Shown in pieces: positions 1 to 7,056 of a stretch of DNA of 10,291 bases. Below the pieces are notes generated by a model. The model had not been told where the DNA came from, ran no database searches, and saw only the letters and a program-made list of their open reading frames with translations. Both the position numbers and the translations under genes were made by a program. Source of the DNA: Actinomycetes bacterium (GTDB lineage Bacteria; Actinomycetota; Actinomycetes; Propionibacteriales; Nocardioidaceae); NCBI GenBank assembly GCA_029779385.1, contig JAKPAQ010000286.1, forward strand, positions 1-10,291, written 5' to 3'. Position 1 is the first letter of the stretch. The number at the start of each line of letters is the position of its first letter.

Positions 1-637
1 CGTCTTCGGGCTGCAAAATCTTTGCCACGCCGGTGGAGGTGCCGACGGCGAGCTTGGTGTCGACGACCGCCGGCATGATCACGTTGATGATCACGCCGCT
101 GGACTTGAGTTCTTCGCGCACGGCCTTGAGGTAACCGAACACGCCGTGCTTAGTCGCGGCGTAGGTGGCCTCGCCGGGAGTAGTGAGCAGCGACGCGGCC
201 GACGCGATGTTGATGATCTGGCCGCGGCCGCGCTTCCGCATTGCCGGCGCAGCGAGCTTCACGCCGTGAATCGTGCCCATCAAGTTGACCTCGAGCTGGG
301 ACCGAAGCGCCCGTTCTGGCTCTTCGTCGAAGCGGCCAACCCACATGACGCCGGCGTTATTGACCAGCACGTCGATATCGCTGAAATGCGCGGCCGAGTC
401 GGCGAGGAACTTCTCAAACGATTCGCTCTTTGACACATCGAGGGCGAATCCGCCCGCTCGTGGGCCAAGTGCTTCGGCGGCTGAAGTAGCGGCCGCGGCA
501 TCCAAGTCGCCGATGGCGACGCAGTAGCCGGCCTTGTAAAGATCCTTGGCGATTGCCAGGCCGATTCCTTGGGCACCACCGGTGACGGCGGCGACGCGGG
601 TAGCTCCGGGGCGTGGCGACTGATTCGGGTTGGTCAT
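1..637 (-). CDS. Classical short-chain dehydrogenase/reductase (SDR), C-terminus cut by window edge
   Basis: NAD(P)-dependent oxidoreductase of the classical SDR family. 212 codons are readable from ATG at 637 and the frame is open to the left edge, so only the C-terminal substrate-binding part (usual length about 250-280) is missing. Seen: nucleotide-binding TGGAQGIG (19-26), structural NNAG (93-96), and the catalytic tetrad N118, S146, Y159, K163 (YAATK at 159-163). D44 at the end of beta-2 (IGDLD) favours NAD(H) over NADP(H); this is inference. The ATG overlaps the stop of the upstream monooxygenase gene (ATGA, 637-634), so the two are translationally coupled. FMO/Baeyer-Villiger enzymes and SDRs often act together on alcohols and ketones, but nothing here shows the substrate. 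Family is certain; the specific reaction is unknown. Confidence 0.93.
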   Translation of the reverse strand, partial: MTNPNQSPRPGATRVAAVTGGAQGIGLAIAKDLYKAGYCVAIGDLDAAAATSAAEALGPRAGGFALDVSKSESFEKFLADSAAHFSDIDVLVNNAGVMWVGRFDEEPERALRSQLEVNLMGTIHGVKLAAPAMRKRGRGQIINIASAASLLTTPGEATYAATKHGVFGYLKAVREELKSSGVIINVIMPAVVDTKLAVGTSTGVAKILQPED

Positions 638-2029
638 GCGTTCACCTTAGATGCGTTGGCGGCGCGTTCGCGACCGCGTTTCATTTCGCCCTTCATCTTC
701 CACAAGAAGCCGTCAAAATCGACCTCCATCGTGTGCCTGGCCGACTGGTAGAACCGGTGAAGGTAGGCCCGATGCTCCTCGTCCATTTCGCGCCGCATCT
801 GCGACTTGGACGGCAGCGAGTATTTGCCAGACAGCAGTTCGGCGACCATCCTGCTTTGCGATTCGGCCAACGGCATGACCGCGCCAACTGGTTGAAGCAG
901 GCCGATGAAGTAGAGCCCATCGTGGTCCGGGTGAACGGCCCGGTGCCAAAGCGGCAGGTTGTTGTCCTTGGCGGCCAAGAAGTCCTCGTCGAAGAACGGG
1001 AACGTCACCTTGTAGCCAGTGGCCCACACAATGAGGTCGGCCGGTGTGCTGGTGCCATCGGTGAACACGACCCGATCGCTCTCGAGGCGCGAGATCCCGG
1101 GCTTGACGGTGATTTTGCCGGCCGCAAGGCGGTCACGGATCGTTTGGGACTGCACCGGATGGGACTCGCCCGGCGCATGTGGCGGCGTCGGCAGGCCGTA
1201 GTTCTTGAGGCTGCCAGAGATGGTGGCGCCAATGCGCAACTTCATGCGGGTGGCCGCCCACGGCAGCCACTCGGGCACCGTGATCTGATCCAGCGGCACT
1301 CCGGCGATGAGTTTCTTCATCCACCCACTGACCGCGCCGGATCGAGATGGTGGCGCTGCGGGCGGTGTAGGAAGCCTCGACCGAGATGTCCATCGCCGAG
1401 TTGCCGGCGCCAACGACGACGACGTCCTTGTCGGCCAGAATCGAGGCGTCGCGGTAGTCGTGAGCATGGATCTGCTCACCGGCGAAATCGCCCGGGTAGA
1501 CCGGATCGGGCCACTGCGGATCCCAGTGGTGACCGTTGGCCACCAAAACCGCGTCGTAGTGCTCGGTGTGCGGTTCGCCTCCGCCGGTGGCGCTGGTCGT
1601 AACTAGCCAGCCACCGTCAGGGTCTGGGGCGACGTGGTCAACGGTCGTGTTGAAGGTGATCTTGTCGCGGAAACCGAAGTGATCCACGTACTCCTCGAAA
1701 TACCGGTGGACCTGACTGTGGGACGCATAAGGCGGGTAGCTCTTCGACATCGGGAAGTCCGAGAACGCCATCCGGGCGCAGGAGGTGTTGATTTCGAGCG
1801 TCTCGTAGCAGGCAGACTGGCCGTTCGGGTTGTCGAACATCCAGTTTCCGCCGATCGAATCGCCTTTCTCAAAGCAATCAAACGGAACCCCGGCTAGATA
1901 GAGCGACTTGGCCGCGGCGAGCCCAGAGGAGCCGGCGCCAATCACGCAAGCCTTCGGCAAAGTTGGGTTGGGCAAGATCGGCCTAGAAGGTGCTTTTGCG
2001 CGGTCTTTTTGTCGAACCCGGTAAGTCAT
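634..2029 (-). pseudogene. Flavin-containing monooxygenase (FMO family), interrupted by a one-base frameshift
   Basis: FAD- and NADPH-dependent class B monooxygenase. The N-terminal half reads from ATG 2029 with FAD motif GAGSSG (31-36), GGNW (60-63), the FMO fingerprint FxGxxxHxxxY (F182, G184, H188, Y192) and the NADPH-binding GAGNSA (207-212). At codon 236 the frame is lost: the strand reads GTG-GAT-GAA, where deleting one G (1321 or 1322) gives GTG-ATG-AAG and continues into KKLIAGVPLDQ, then the ATGY motif (336-339) and a natural C-terminus. The span is 1396 nt, one more than 465 codons. As written, the first frame runs on unrelated residues to a stop at 1133. Either a recent pseudogene or an assembly error. 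CAAGAT lies six bases before the ATG, hinting at a leaderless start. It is coupled to the downstream SDR by ATGA. Confidence 0.9.
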
Positions 2030-2059
2030 TGGGTCATCTTGTCAAACATCTGCAAGTCC

Positions 2060-2073
2060 GTGAGGTAACTCAC
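2060..2073. promoter_or_regulatory. Short inverted repeat between divergent FMO and ATPase genes
   Basis: The 158-bp spacer 2030-2187 separates two divergent genes and must hold both promoters. It contains GTGAG-N4-CTCAC, a perfect 5-bp-arm palindrome of operator type, and a CTCTAGAG palindrome at 2112-2119. A possible plus-strand promoter is CTGACA (2094-2099) with TAGAGT (2115-2120), but the 15-bp spacing is short. No coding potential is convincing here. The regulator, if any, is unknown. Confidence 0.3.
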
Positions 2074-2187
2074 CGTCACGAGTTCCTTTGAATCTGACAA
2101 ATTTGGTGTCCCTCTAGAGTCAGTGGGGCAACATTTGGGAAGCATCGCGAAGTCAATTGCGGTAATCACAAAGGGAAACGGGATCGA

Positions 2188-3279
2188 ATGACGAATCTGA
2201 GAATTGGCTCTTCGCTGGACTCTGACGGCACCGCAGTTGAACTGGCCGCGTCGAGATTCAATCGCCACACGTTCTGGTGCGGCCAAAGTGGCAGCGGAAA
2301 AACCTATGCGCTTGGCGTGGTCTTAGAGCAGTTGCTGATGCACACGGAGTTGCCGATGCTCATCTTGGACCCCAACGGTGACTTCACCCGGATTCGCGAG
2401 ACTCGGAGCACGGCGGCCAAGGCTGAGGTGGAACGGATTGCCGAGACTGACATCCGCACTTTCGGCTCCGGCGCTAGCGTTCATGAGCGGTTGCACGCTC
2501 GATACACCGAACTTGAAGCTTCATCCAAGGCGGCGGTGTTGCAGCTTGACCCAGTTGCCGATGCCGACGAGTACAACGTCTTGATCCGAGTAAAAGAGGA
2601 AGCAGCGAAGTTCGATTCGAGTGAGATGTTGCGGCGCCTGCGCGAATCCGGGGAATCGTCAAAGGCCCGACTCGCGAACCGGATGGAAAACCTTCAAGTG
2701 CTCGAATGGGACTTGTGGGCTCGTGGTGCCGAATCGGTCGTGGACGTAATCGATCAGCGGCCCAGAGCAACCGTGCTGGACCTGGGCGGCTTCGCCCATC
2801 CGGCCGAGCCGAAGGTAGCGGCTCTTGCAGTGCTCGAACACCTATGGGCGCGGCGCGAGGAACGTCGACCGATCTTGATCGTGATCGACGAGGCACACAA
2901 CCTGTGCAACCCCGAACCCCGGACGGCCGTCGAGCGGGCCCTGACCGAGCAGTTGGTGCAGATCGCGGCGGAGGGCCGAAAGTTTGGCCTGTGGCTTCTG
3001 CTGTCTACGCAACGGCCGACGAAGATCCACCCGAACGTGCTCTCCCAATGCGACAACCTCGCATTGATGCGGGTGAATGCGCCGCGGGATCTGGCCGAGC
3101 TCGCCGAGGTTTTCGGTTTTGCTCCTGAAGAGGCGATCCGCCAGAGTGCGCAGTTCCGTCAAGGGCAGGCACTTTTTGCGGGCGGATTCATCTCGGAGCC
3201 CACGGTGGTGCAAATGCGAGATCGAATCACTGAAGAAGCCGGTGGTGACGTGAAAGTTCCGTTGCGGACCACGCAGTAG
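2188..3279 (+). CDS. HerA/DUF87-family P-loop ATPase
   Basis: Predicted cytoplasmic motor ATPase of the FtsK-HerA superfamily, 363 residues. Seen: Walker A GQSGSGKT (32-39), a DPNGDF segment (61-66) matching the HerA DPHGEY-type motif, Walker B ILIVIDEAH (229-237; D234, E235), then EGRK (262-265) with a polar sensor strand LLLSTQRP (270-277), typical of HerA/VirB4-type hexameric motors. The Walker A lies only 31 residues in, so the beta-barrel HAS domain that precedes the motor in archaeal HerA is absent. Residues 70-200, between DPNGDF and Walker B, form a charged helical insertion. The start is supported by AAGGGA (2171-2176). No NurA nuclease, SIR2 or other known HerA partner is adjacent, so DNA translocation in repair or defence is only a family-level guess. 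The C-terminus (GQALFAGGFISEPTVVQ) is like other DUF87 proteins. Confidence 0.88.
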   Translation: MTNLRIGSSLDSDGTAVELAASRFNRHTFWCGQSGSGKTYALGVVLEQLLMHTELPMLILDPNGDFTRIRETRSTAAKAEVERIAETDIRTFGSGASVHERLHARYTELEASSKAAVLQLDPVADADEYNVLIRVKEEAAKFDSSEMLRRLRESGESSKARLANRMENLQVLEWDLWARGAESVVDVIDQRPRATVLDLGGFAHPAEPKVAALAVLEHLWARREERRPILIVIDEAHNLCNPEPRTAVERALTEQLVQIAAEGRKFGLWLLLSTQRPTKIHPNVLSQCDNLALMRVNAPRDLAELAEVFGFAPEEAIRQSAQFRQGQALFAGGFISEPTVVQMRDRITEEAGGDVKVPLRTTQ

Positions 3280-3302
3280 TCGTCTGATTCAGCGCTCGCA
3301 AC

Positions 3303-3333
3303 TCGACAACTCCTATACCCCTATGGGTATAGT
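3303..3333 (+). promoter_or_regulatory. Probable promoter of the metal/sulfur cassette
   Basis: TCGACA (3303-3308, five of six to TTGACA) and TATAGT (3328-3333, five of six to TATAAT) are separated by 19 bp. The first palindromic operator lies between them and overlaps the -10. The long spacer is also seen in MerR-activated promoters, but the palindrome is of CsoR type. Inferred transcription start is near 3340, which places the second operator inside the leader. Confidence 0.5.
3314..3331. promoter_or_regulatory. CsoR/CstR-type operator, site 1
   Basis: TATACCCCTATGGGTATA: perfect 7-bp arms TATACCC and GGGTATA around a 4-bp spacer. A/T-rich ends flanking a C-tract and G-tract are the known recognition pattern of the DUF156 family (CsoR for Cu(I), CstR for persulfide, RcnR/InrS for Ni/Co). 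It overlaps the putative -10 hexamer, so binding would repress. Which effector applies cannot be told from the site alone. Confidence 0.72.
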
Positions 3334-3347
3334 TATGGCATTCATAA

Positions 3348-3363
3348 ATACCCTTTGGGGTAT
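3348..3363. promoter_or_regulatory. CsoR/CstR-type operator, site 2
   Basis: ATACCCTTTGGGGTAT: perfect 6-bp arms ATACCC and GGGTAT with a 4-bp spacer, the same architecture as site 1. The centres of the two sites are 33 bp apart, close to three helical turns, so two repressor tetramers would lie on the same face of the DNA. It sits 27 bp before the first gene of the cassette. Confidence 0.72.
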
Positions 3364-3390
3364 CACCGAAGAGAAATTGAGGATTGCGCC

Positions 3391-3576
3391 ATGTGTCGAG
3401 GAGTTACCTGCCGGACGTGCGGAAAGACCACTTGGGCCGGCTGCGGGCAACACATCGCCTCGGTGAAGGCGACCGTGCCCCCCGGACAGTGGTGCAACGG
3501 CAAACACACTCAGGCCGAAATCGATGCCGCTAAGGCGAACCAGGGCGGTTTCTTTGCCCGGATGTTCGGCCGCTGA
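3391..3576 (+). CDS. Small Cys-rich protein, probable metal-binding (61 aa)
   Basis: First gene behind the twin operators. The ATG at 3391 is chosen over an in-frame ATG at 3355 because GAGG (3379-3382) lies eight bases upstream and the 3355 codon lies inside operator 2. The protein has C2, C7-x2-C10, C18-G-Q-H21, C35 and H39, enough ligands for one or two zinc or other thiophilic metal sites. There is no signal peptide or membrane segment. I recall short bacterial proteins with the same MCRxVxCxxCGK-TWxGCGxH pattern, with no assigned function. The tail (GGFFARMFGR) is basic and hydrophobic. Placement with a rhodanese and a metal ATPase suggests a cytoplasmic metal or persulfide buffer, which is inference only. 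Confidence 0.8.
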   Translation: MCRGVTCRTCGKTTWAGCGQHIASVKATVPPGQWCNGKHTQAEIDAAKANQGGFFARMFGR

Positions 3577-3581
3577 CCAAA

Positions 3582-3944
3582 ATGCGACGGATTCTATTTC
3601 CGCTAATTGCATTAGGCCTGCTGGTCGGTTTGGCAGGCTGCTCCACGGCCGAGGCCGACAGCGTTAAGGTCGGCCCGGATGCAGTCGTGCTGGACGTGCG
3701 TACGCCGCAGGAGTTCGCCGCCGGCCACCTAGACGGTGCCGAACTGCTCGACTTCAATTCGGGTGACTTTGCCGCCGCGATTCCAAATCTCGACCCGGGC
3801 GACGAATACTTCGTCTACTGCCGCTCTGGGAACCGTTCGGGCCAAGCAGTTGCCATGCTCGAAGACGCAGGGTTCGACAACGTCACCGACTTGGGCGCAC
3901 TCGAATCTGCGGCATCGGCAACAGGCATTTCCATCGTGAACTAG
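3582..3944 (+). CDS. Rhodanese-domain lipoprotein
   Basis: Predicted lipoprotein of 120 residues carrying a single rhodanese (sulfurtransferase) domain, so it should act on the outer face of the membrane. Seen: N-terminal MRR, a hydrophobic stretch 4-16 and lipobox LAGC with C20 as lipidation site; the rhodanese fold runs from about 34 (VVLDVRTPQEFAAGHLDGA, 35-53) to the active-site loop CRSGNR (80-85), where C80 would carry the persulfide. The second signature after the loop (GFDNVTDLGA) is present, though the usual GG-W tail is shortened. It starts five bases after the preceding stop with no clear Shine-Dalgarno, so translation probably re-initiates. Rhodaneses are frequent members of CstR regulons, which fits the upstream operators. 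The sulfur donor and acceptor are unknown. Confidence 0.9.
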   Translation: MRRILFPLIALGLLVGLAGCSTAEADSVKVGPDAVVLDVRTPQEFAAGHLDGAELLDFNSGDFAAAIPNLDPGDEYFVYCRSGNRSGQAVAMLEDAGFDNVTDLGALESAASATGISIVN

Positions 3945-4023
3945 TTGCGTCAGGTGACTGGCAAATCCCAAGTCAGGTAAACCTTTCGCTGCGCCACGAA
4001 TGCGCGTGCGCCAGAGTAGGGCG

Positions 4024-5949
4024 ATGATCGCTGTTCACACCGCCATCAAGCGTTATCCGTTGGTATTCGCGACTCTGCTGATCGGTGCGATTGGACTTCT
4101 CTTGCTGGCGACCCCTGCCAAGGAGTTCGCGCCGTGGCTCGTTGGCGGCTATGCGCTGATCATCGCGGCGATCGAAGCAGTCGGGATGATTCGCCAGTTG
4201 CTCAACGGGCACGCCGGCCTAGACATTCTCGCGGTCACCGCGATCACCGCCGCTGTCCTTGTCGGCGAGCCGTGGGCCGCGTTGGTAGTGGTCTTGATGC
4301 TCACTGGTGGCGCAGCGTTGGAGGACTACGCCGAGAATCGGTCTAAACAAGAACTGACGGCACTGCTGAAAAAGGCGCCCCAAACCGCCACTCTGATCCT
4401 CACGGACCAGTCCGGCCCCGGCGCAGAAGAAGTGACCAAAGAGGTCCCGGTCGAGGAAATCAAAGTTGGAGACCGGTTGTTGGTTCGCCCGGGCGCCCTC
4501 GTGCCGGTCGATGCGGTGTTGCTCTCTGAGCGTGGCGTATTCGACGAGTCGTCACTAACCGGTGAAAGCCTGCCAGTCGATCGCGCTTCAGGTGAGCGAG
4601 TAGCCAGCGGCGCAGTAAATGGCGCGAACGCCGTTTCGATGCGAGCCAAGGCCGAAGCCGCCGACAGCGAGTATCAACAGATCGTCCGACTAGTCGAGCA
4701 GGCCGCCAGCAGCAAGGCGAAGGTCGTTCGCCTCGCCGACCGATACGCGGTTCCCTTTACCGTGCTCTCGCTGTTCATCGCCGGCGTCGCCTGGGCAGTT
4801 AGTGGCGATGCGGTGCGGTTCGCCGAAGTGCTGGTGGTGGCCACCCCGTGCCCACTGCTCATTGCCGCTCCCGTGGCGTTCCTCGGCGGAATGAGCCGAG
4901 CAGCCAAATTCGGCCTAATCGTCAAGGGTGGTGGAACCCTCGAGCAACTCTCCCGAACTCGCTCGGCGGCGTTCGACAAGACCGGCACGATCACTAGTGG
5001 GCGACCAAAACTCGAAAGAATCGTGCCGAGCGAAGGCTTCACCGAGAACCGGCTACTTCAGCTGGCGGCCTCAGCCGAGATCTACTCCTCCCACGTGCTC
5101 GCTCACTCGGTGATCGCCACCGCCAAAGACCTGAAATGCGGACTGCTCGAAGCAAGCCAGGCGCGCGAAGTCGCGACTGATGGGGTGGAAGCGAAATTCG
5201 ACGTCGATTCACCAACGGGTGAAGTGACGGTGCGGGTCGGTAAGCCATCTTGGCTAACGAAGTTCGCGCCCGACCTTGAGCGCGCAGAACTAAACCCCGG
5301 GGAACTTGCGATCTATGTCGCCGTTGATGATCGGTTCGCCGGCGCGATCGTGATGCGCGACCAGGTGCGGGCCGAGGCAGATCAAGCGTTGAGCGAACTG
5401 CGTGAACTGGGCATCGACCGAATGCTGATGGTCACCGGTGATGTTGCGGCCACCGCCGAACCGATCGCGGCGAAACTAGGAATCTGCGAAGTTCACGCCG
5501 AGTGCCGGCCAAGTGAGAAAGTCCAAATCGTCAGCCAAGTGCAGCCAAGGCCGCTGATCATGGTCGGCGACGGACTAAACGACGCCCCCGTGCTGGCGGC
5601 CGCCGACATTGGGTTTGCGATGGGCGCCAGAGGCGCGACGGCGGCCAGCGAGTCGGCCGATATCGTCAACCGCTTCGACAGCTTGTTGGGATTGCCGCGA
5701 GCAGTCCGAATTGGCAAGGACACCGTGCGAATCGCGCTACAGAGTATTTGGTTGGGCATCATCATCAGTGTCGCCTTGATGCTCGTGGCCGCCTTTGGTT
5801 ACTTGCCAGCACTGGTGGGTGCCTGGTTGCAAGAACTCGTCGATTTGGTCGCGATTCTTGGTGCCCTGCGAGCGATCGGGCCGCGCTCCGAGCGCAAGAT
5901 GCAAGCAGTGAAAACGAAGACCTCAAATCTGGCAGGAGAAAAATCATGA
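4024..5949 (+). CDS. P1B-type heavy-metal-translocating ATPase without N-terminal metal-binding domain
   Basis: Membrane pump that couples ATP hydrolysis to export of a metal ion. Numbered from ATG 4024 (641 aa): TGES (179-182, actuator), CPx motif TPCPLL (274-279) in the ion-path helix, phosphorylation site DKTGT (318-322), hinge GDGLND (515-520). The position of the P1B HP signature reads SSHVLA (355-360), so the proline is replaced. Helix pairs are predicted near 12-55 and 66-98, with others around 243-285 and 570-613. No CxxC or His-rich N-terminal domain exists. An in-frame ATG at 4000 is less likely: CAGAGT (4012-4017) sits six bases before 4024, matching the leaderless pattern elsewhere in the window. 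TPCPLL differs from CPC (Cu) and SPC (Co/Fe) pumps; the metal is unassigned. The stop overlaps the next start (ATGA). Confidence 0.93.
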   Translation: MIAVHTAIKRYPLVFATLLIGAIGLLLLATPAKEFAPWLVGGYALIIAAIEAVGMIRQLLNGHAGLDILAVTAITAAVLVGEPWAALVVVLMLTGGAALEDYAENRSKQELTALLKKAPQTATLILTDQSGPGAEEVTKEVPVEEIKVGDRLLVRPGALVPVDAVLLSERGVFDESSLTGESLPVDRASGERVASGAVNGANAVSMRAKAEAADSEYQQIVRLVEQAASSKAKVVRLADRYAVPFTVLSLFIAGVAWAVSGDAVRFAEVLVVATPCPLLIAAPVAFLGGMSRAAKFGLIVKGGGTLEQLSRTRSAAFDKTGTITSGRPKLERIVPSEGFTENRLLQLAASAEIYSSHVLAHSVIATAKDLKCGLLEASQAREVATDGVEAKFDVDSPTGEVTVRVGKPSWLTKFAPDLERAELNPGELAIYVAVDDRFAGAIVMRDQVRAEADQALSELRELGIDRMLMVTGDVAATAEPIAAKLGICEVHAECRPSEKVQIVSQVQPRPLIMVGDGLNDAPVLAAADIGFAMGARGATAASESADIVNRFDSLLGLPRAVRIGKDTVRIALQSIWLGIIISVALMLVAAFGYLPALVGAWLQELVDLVAILGALRAIGPRSERKMQAVKTKTSNLAGEKS

Positions 5950-6674
5950 CTACCGACATCGTTTCCGGTCAGCACCCTGACGAACCGCACGCCAAAGACA
6001 CCGGCCAGAAACTGAACTGGCTGCGTGCCGGGGTATTAGGCGCCAACGACGGCATTGTTTCTACTGCCGGTGTCGTTATCGGTGTGGCCGCCGCGACCCC
6101 AAACAACGTGGCCGCCATCGCAACTGCCGGTGTGGCCGCCTTGGTGGCCGGAGCGTTCTCGATGGCCGGTGGCGAGTACGTCTCGGTGAGCACTCAGCGT
6201 GACACCGAAAAGGCGTTGATTGAGAAAGAAAAACAAGAACTTGCCGAGATGCCGGAGGCGGAACTCGCCGAGTTGGCCGACCTCTACCGTCAGCGCGGAC
6301 TATCTGTTGACCTAGCCCAACAGGTTGCGGTGGAGTTGACGGCACATGACGCGCTGGCCGCCCACGCGGAAGTAGAACTCGGGATCGACCCGCAAAACTT
6401 CACTAACCCTTGGGTTGCTGCCGGATCTTCGTTTGTTTCTTTTGCGCTCGGCGCGGCCATACCGCTGTTGATCATCTTGTTCCCGGTAGGCGAAAACCGG
6501 GTCTGGATTACCGCCCTCGCGGTCCTGTTCGGTTTGCTGCTGACCGGTTGGATAAGTGCCGCGCTTGGCGGCGCCCCCCGCGGCCGCGCGATCTGGCGAA
6601 ACATCATGATGGGTTCGGCAACCATGGTCGCCACCTATGTCATCGGCCTCATTTTCGGGGTCGCAGTCGGCTGA
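5946..6674 (+). CDS. VIT1/CCC1-family iron/manganese transporter
   Basis: Membrane transporter of 242 residues in the vacuolar iron transporter family; bacterial members export Fe2+ or Mn2+. Seen: helix 1 signature RAGVLGANDGIVSTAG (27-42), helix 2 with GAFSMAGGEYVSVSTQRD (69-86), a cytoplasmic acidic helical segment (about 87-150, many E residues) that corresponds to the metal-binding domain of plant VIT1, then three helices near 160-180, 187-207 and 220-241. No ferritin-like Er domain is fused at the N-terminus. ATG 5946 is fixed by AGGAGA (5934-5939) and by the ATGA overlap with the pump's stop, which implies co-translation and a shared physiological role. The gene ends convergently, 16 bp from the whiB3 stop. 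Confidence 0.92.
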   Translation: MTTDIVSGQHPDEPHAKDTGQKLNWLRAGVLGANDGIVSTAGVVIGVAAATPNNVAAIATAGVAALVAGAFSMAGGEYVSVSTQRDTEKALIEKEKQELAEMPEAELAELADLYRQRGLSVDLAQQVAVELTAHDALAAHAEVELGIDPQNFTNPWVAAGSSFVSFALGAAIPLLIILFPVGENRVWITALAVLFGLLLTGWISAALGGAPRGRAIWRNIMMGSATMVATYVIGLIFGVAVG

Positions 6675-6690
6675 TCGAAGCCAACGAAAT

Positions 6691-6981
6691 TCAGCTAGCT
6701 GCGGGGGTCTGACTGGCGATGATTGCACTGCGCTCGGACTCGGTCAGCCCGCCCCAGACTCCGTAAGGTTCGTGGACAGTCAGGGCGTGCTCGCGGCAGC
6801 GGGCGAGCACTGGGCAACTCGCACAGATCTGCTTTGCCGCGTCTTCGCGTCGTTGACGCCGCCGGCCTCGCTCGGCTTCGGGTGAGAAGAAGACTGCCGA
6901 GTCCTCACCCATGCAGGCGCCTTCCCATTGCCACTCGTAGGACTCGATGATCGGCGCTGGTAGTCGCTTGATGTTGACCAT
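6691..6981 (-). CDS. whiB3: WhiB3/WhiD-type iron-sulfur transcriptional regulator
   Basis: Redox-sensing transcription factor of the actinobacterial Wbl family, 96 aa. Four cluster ligands are present: C23, C53, C56 and C62 (CxxC then CxxxxxC), followed by the G[VI]WGG turn at 74-78 (GVWGG) that contacts the sigma factor. The N-terminal WQWEGAC, FFSPEAERGRRRQRRE and EPYGVWGGLTESER segments match WhiB3 of mycobacteria and WhiD of Streptomyces rather than WhiB1, B2 or B7; I made this assignment from memory of those sequences. WhiB3 binds a [4Fe-4S] cluster sensitive to O2 and NO and works with the principal sigma factor. The ATG has AGGA close by and AGGGG about ten bases up, so this mRNA has a leader. 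It is divergent from the merR gene across an inverted repeat. Confidence 0.92.
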   Translation of the reverse strand: MVNIKRLPAPIIESYEWQWEGACMGEDSAVFFSPEAERGRRRQRREDAAKQICASCPVLARCREHALTVHEPYGVWGGLTESERSAIIASQTPAAS

Positions 6982-7056
6982 GTTCCTGTGCCCCTAAGTC
7001 TGGTTTTACCCGGTTTGACGGCTGGCTTCAGTTGCGTGTTTTCGACCGTACTCGCC

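Noticed and set aside
613..1602. Long plus-strand open frame opposite the monooxygenase
   Set aside because: Low-complexity Arg/Pro-rich translation antiparallel to a gene with clear FMO motifs; a typical shadow in high-GC DNA.
2026..2286. Minus-strand open frame ending with ATGA overlap to the monooxygenase start (86 codons)
   Set aside because: It overlaps the start of the ATPase gene on the other strand, has no recognisable domain and lacks a ribosome binding site; the ATGA overlap is likely chance.
3355..3390. ATG at 3355 as start of the Cys-rich protein
   Set aside because: The codon lies inside the second operator and has no ribosome binding site; ATG 3391 has GAGG eight bases upstream.
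3949..3978. GTCAGGT direct repeat (3949-3955 and 3972-3978) before the ATPase gene
   Set aside because: Only seven bases, two copies, with no other operator-like feature; could arise by chance.
4000..4023. Upstream ATG extending the P-type ATPase by eight residues
   Set aside because: No Shine-Dalgarno or -10 hexamer at the right distance, and the added MRVRQSRA is not needed for the fold; ATG 4024 fits better.
5748..5945. Extension of the VIT-family protein upstream into the ATPase gene
   Set aside because: This stretch is the ATPase C-terminus in another frame; AGGAGA and the ATGA overlap fix the start at 5946.
6692..6701. CAGCTAGCTG palindrome at the end of whiB3
   Set aside because: Self-complementary without a loop and inside the coding sequence; no sign of function.
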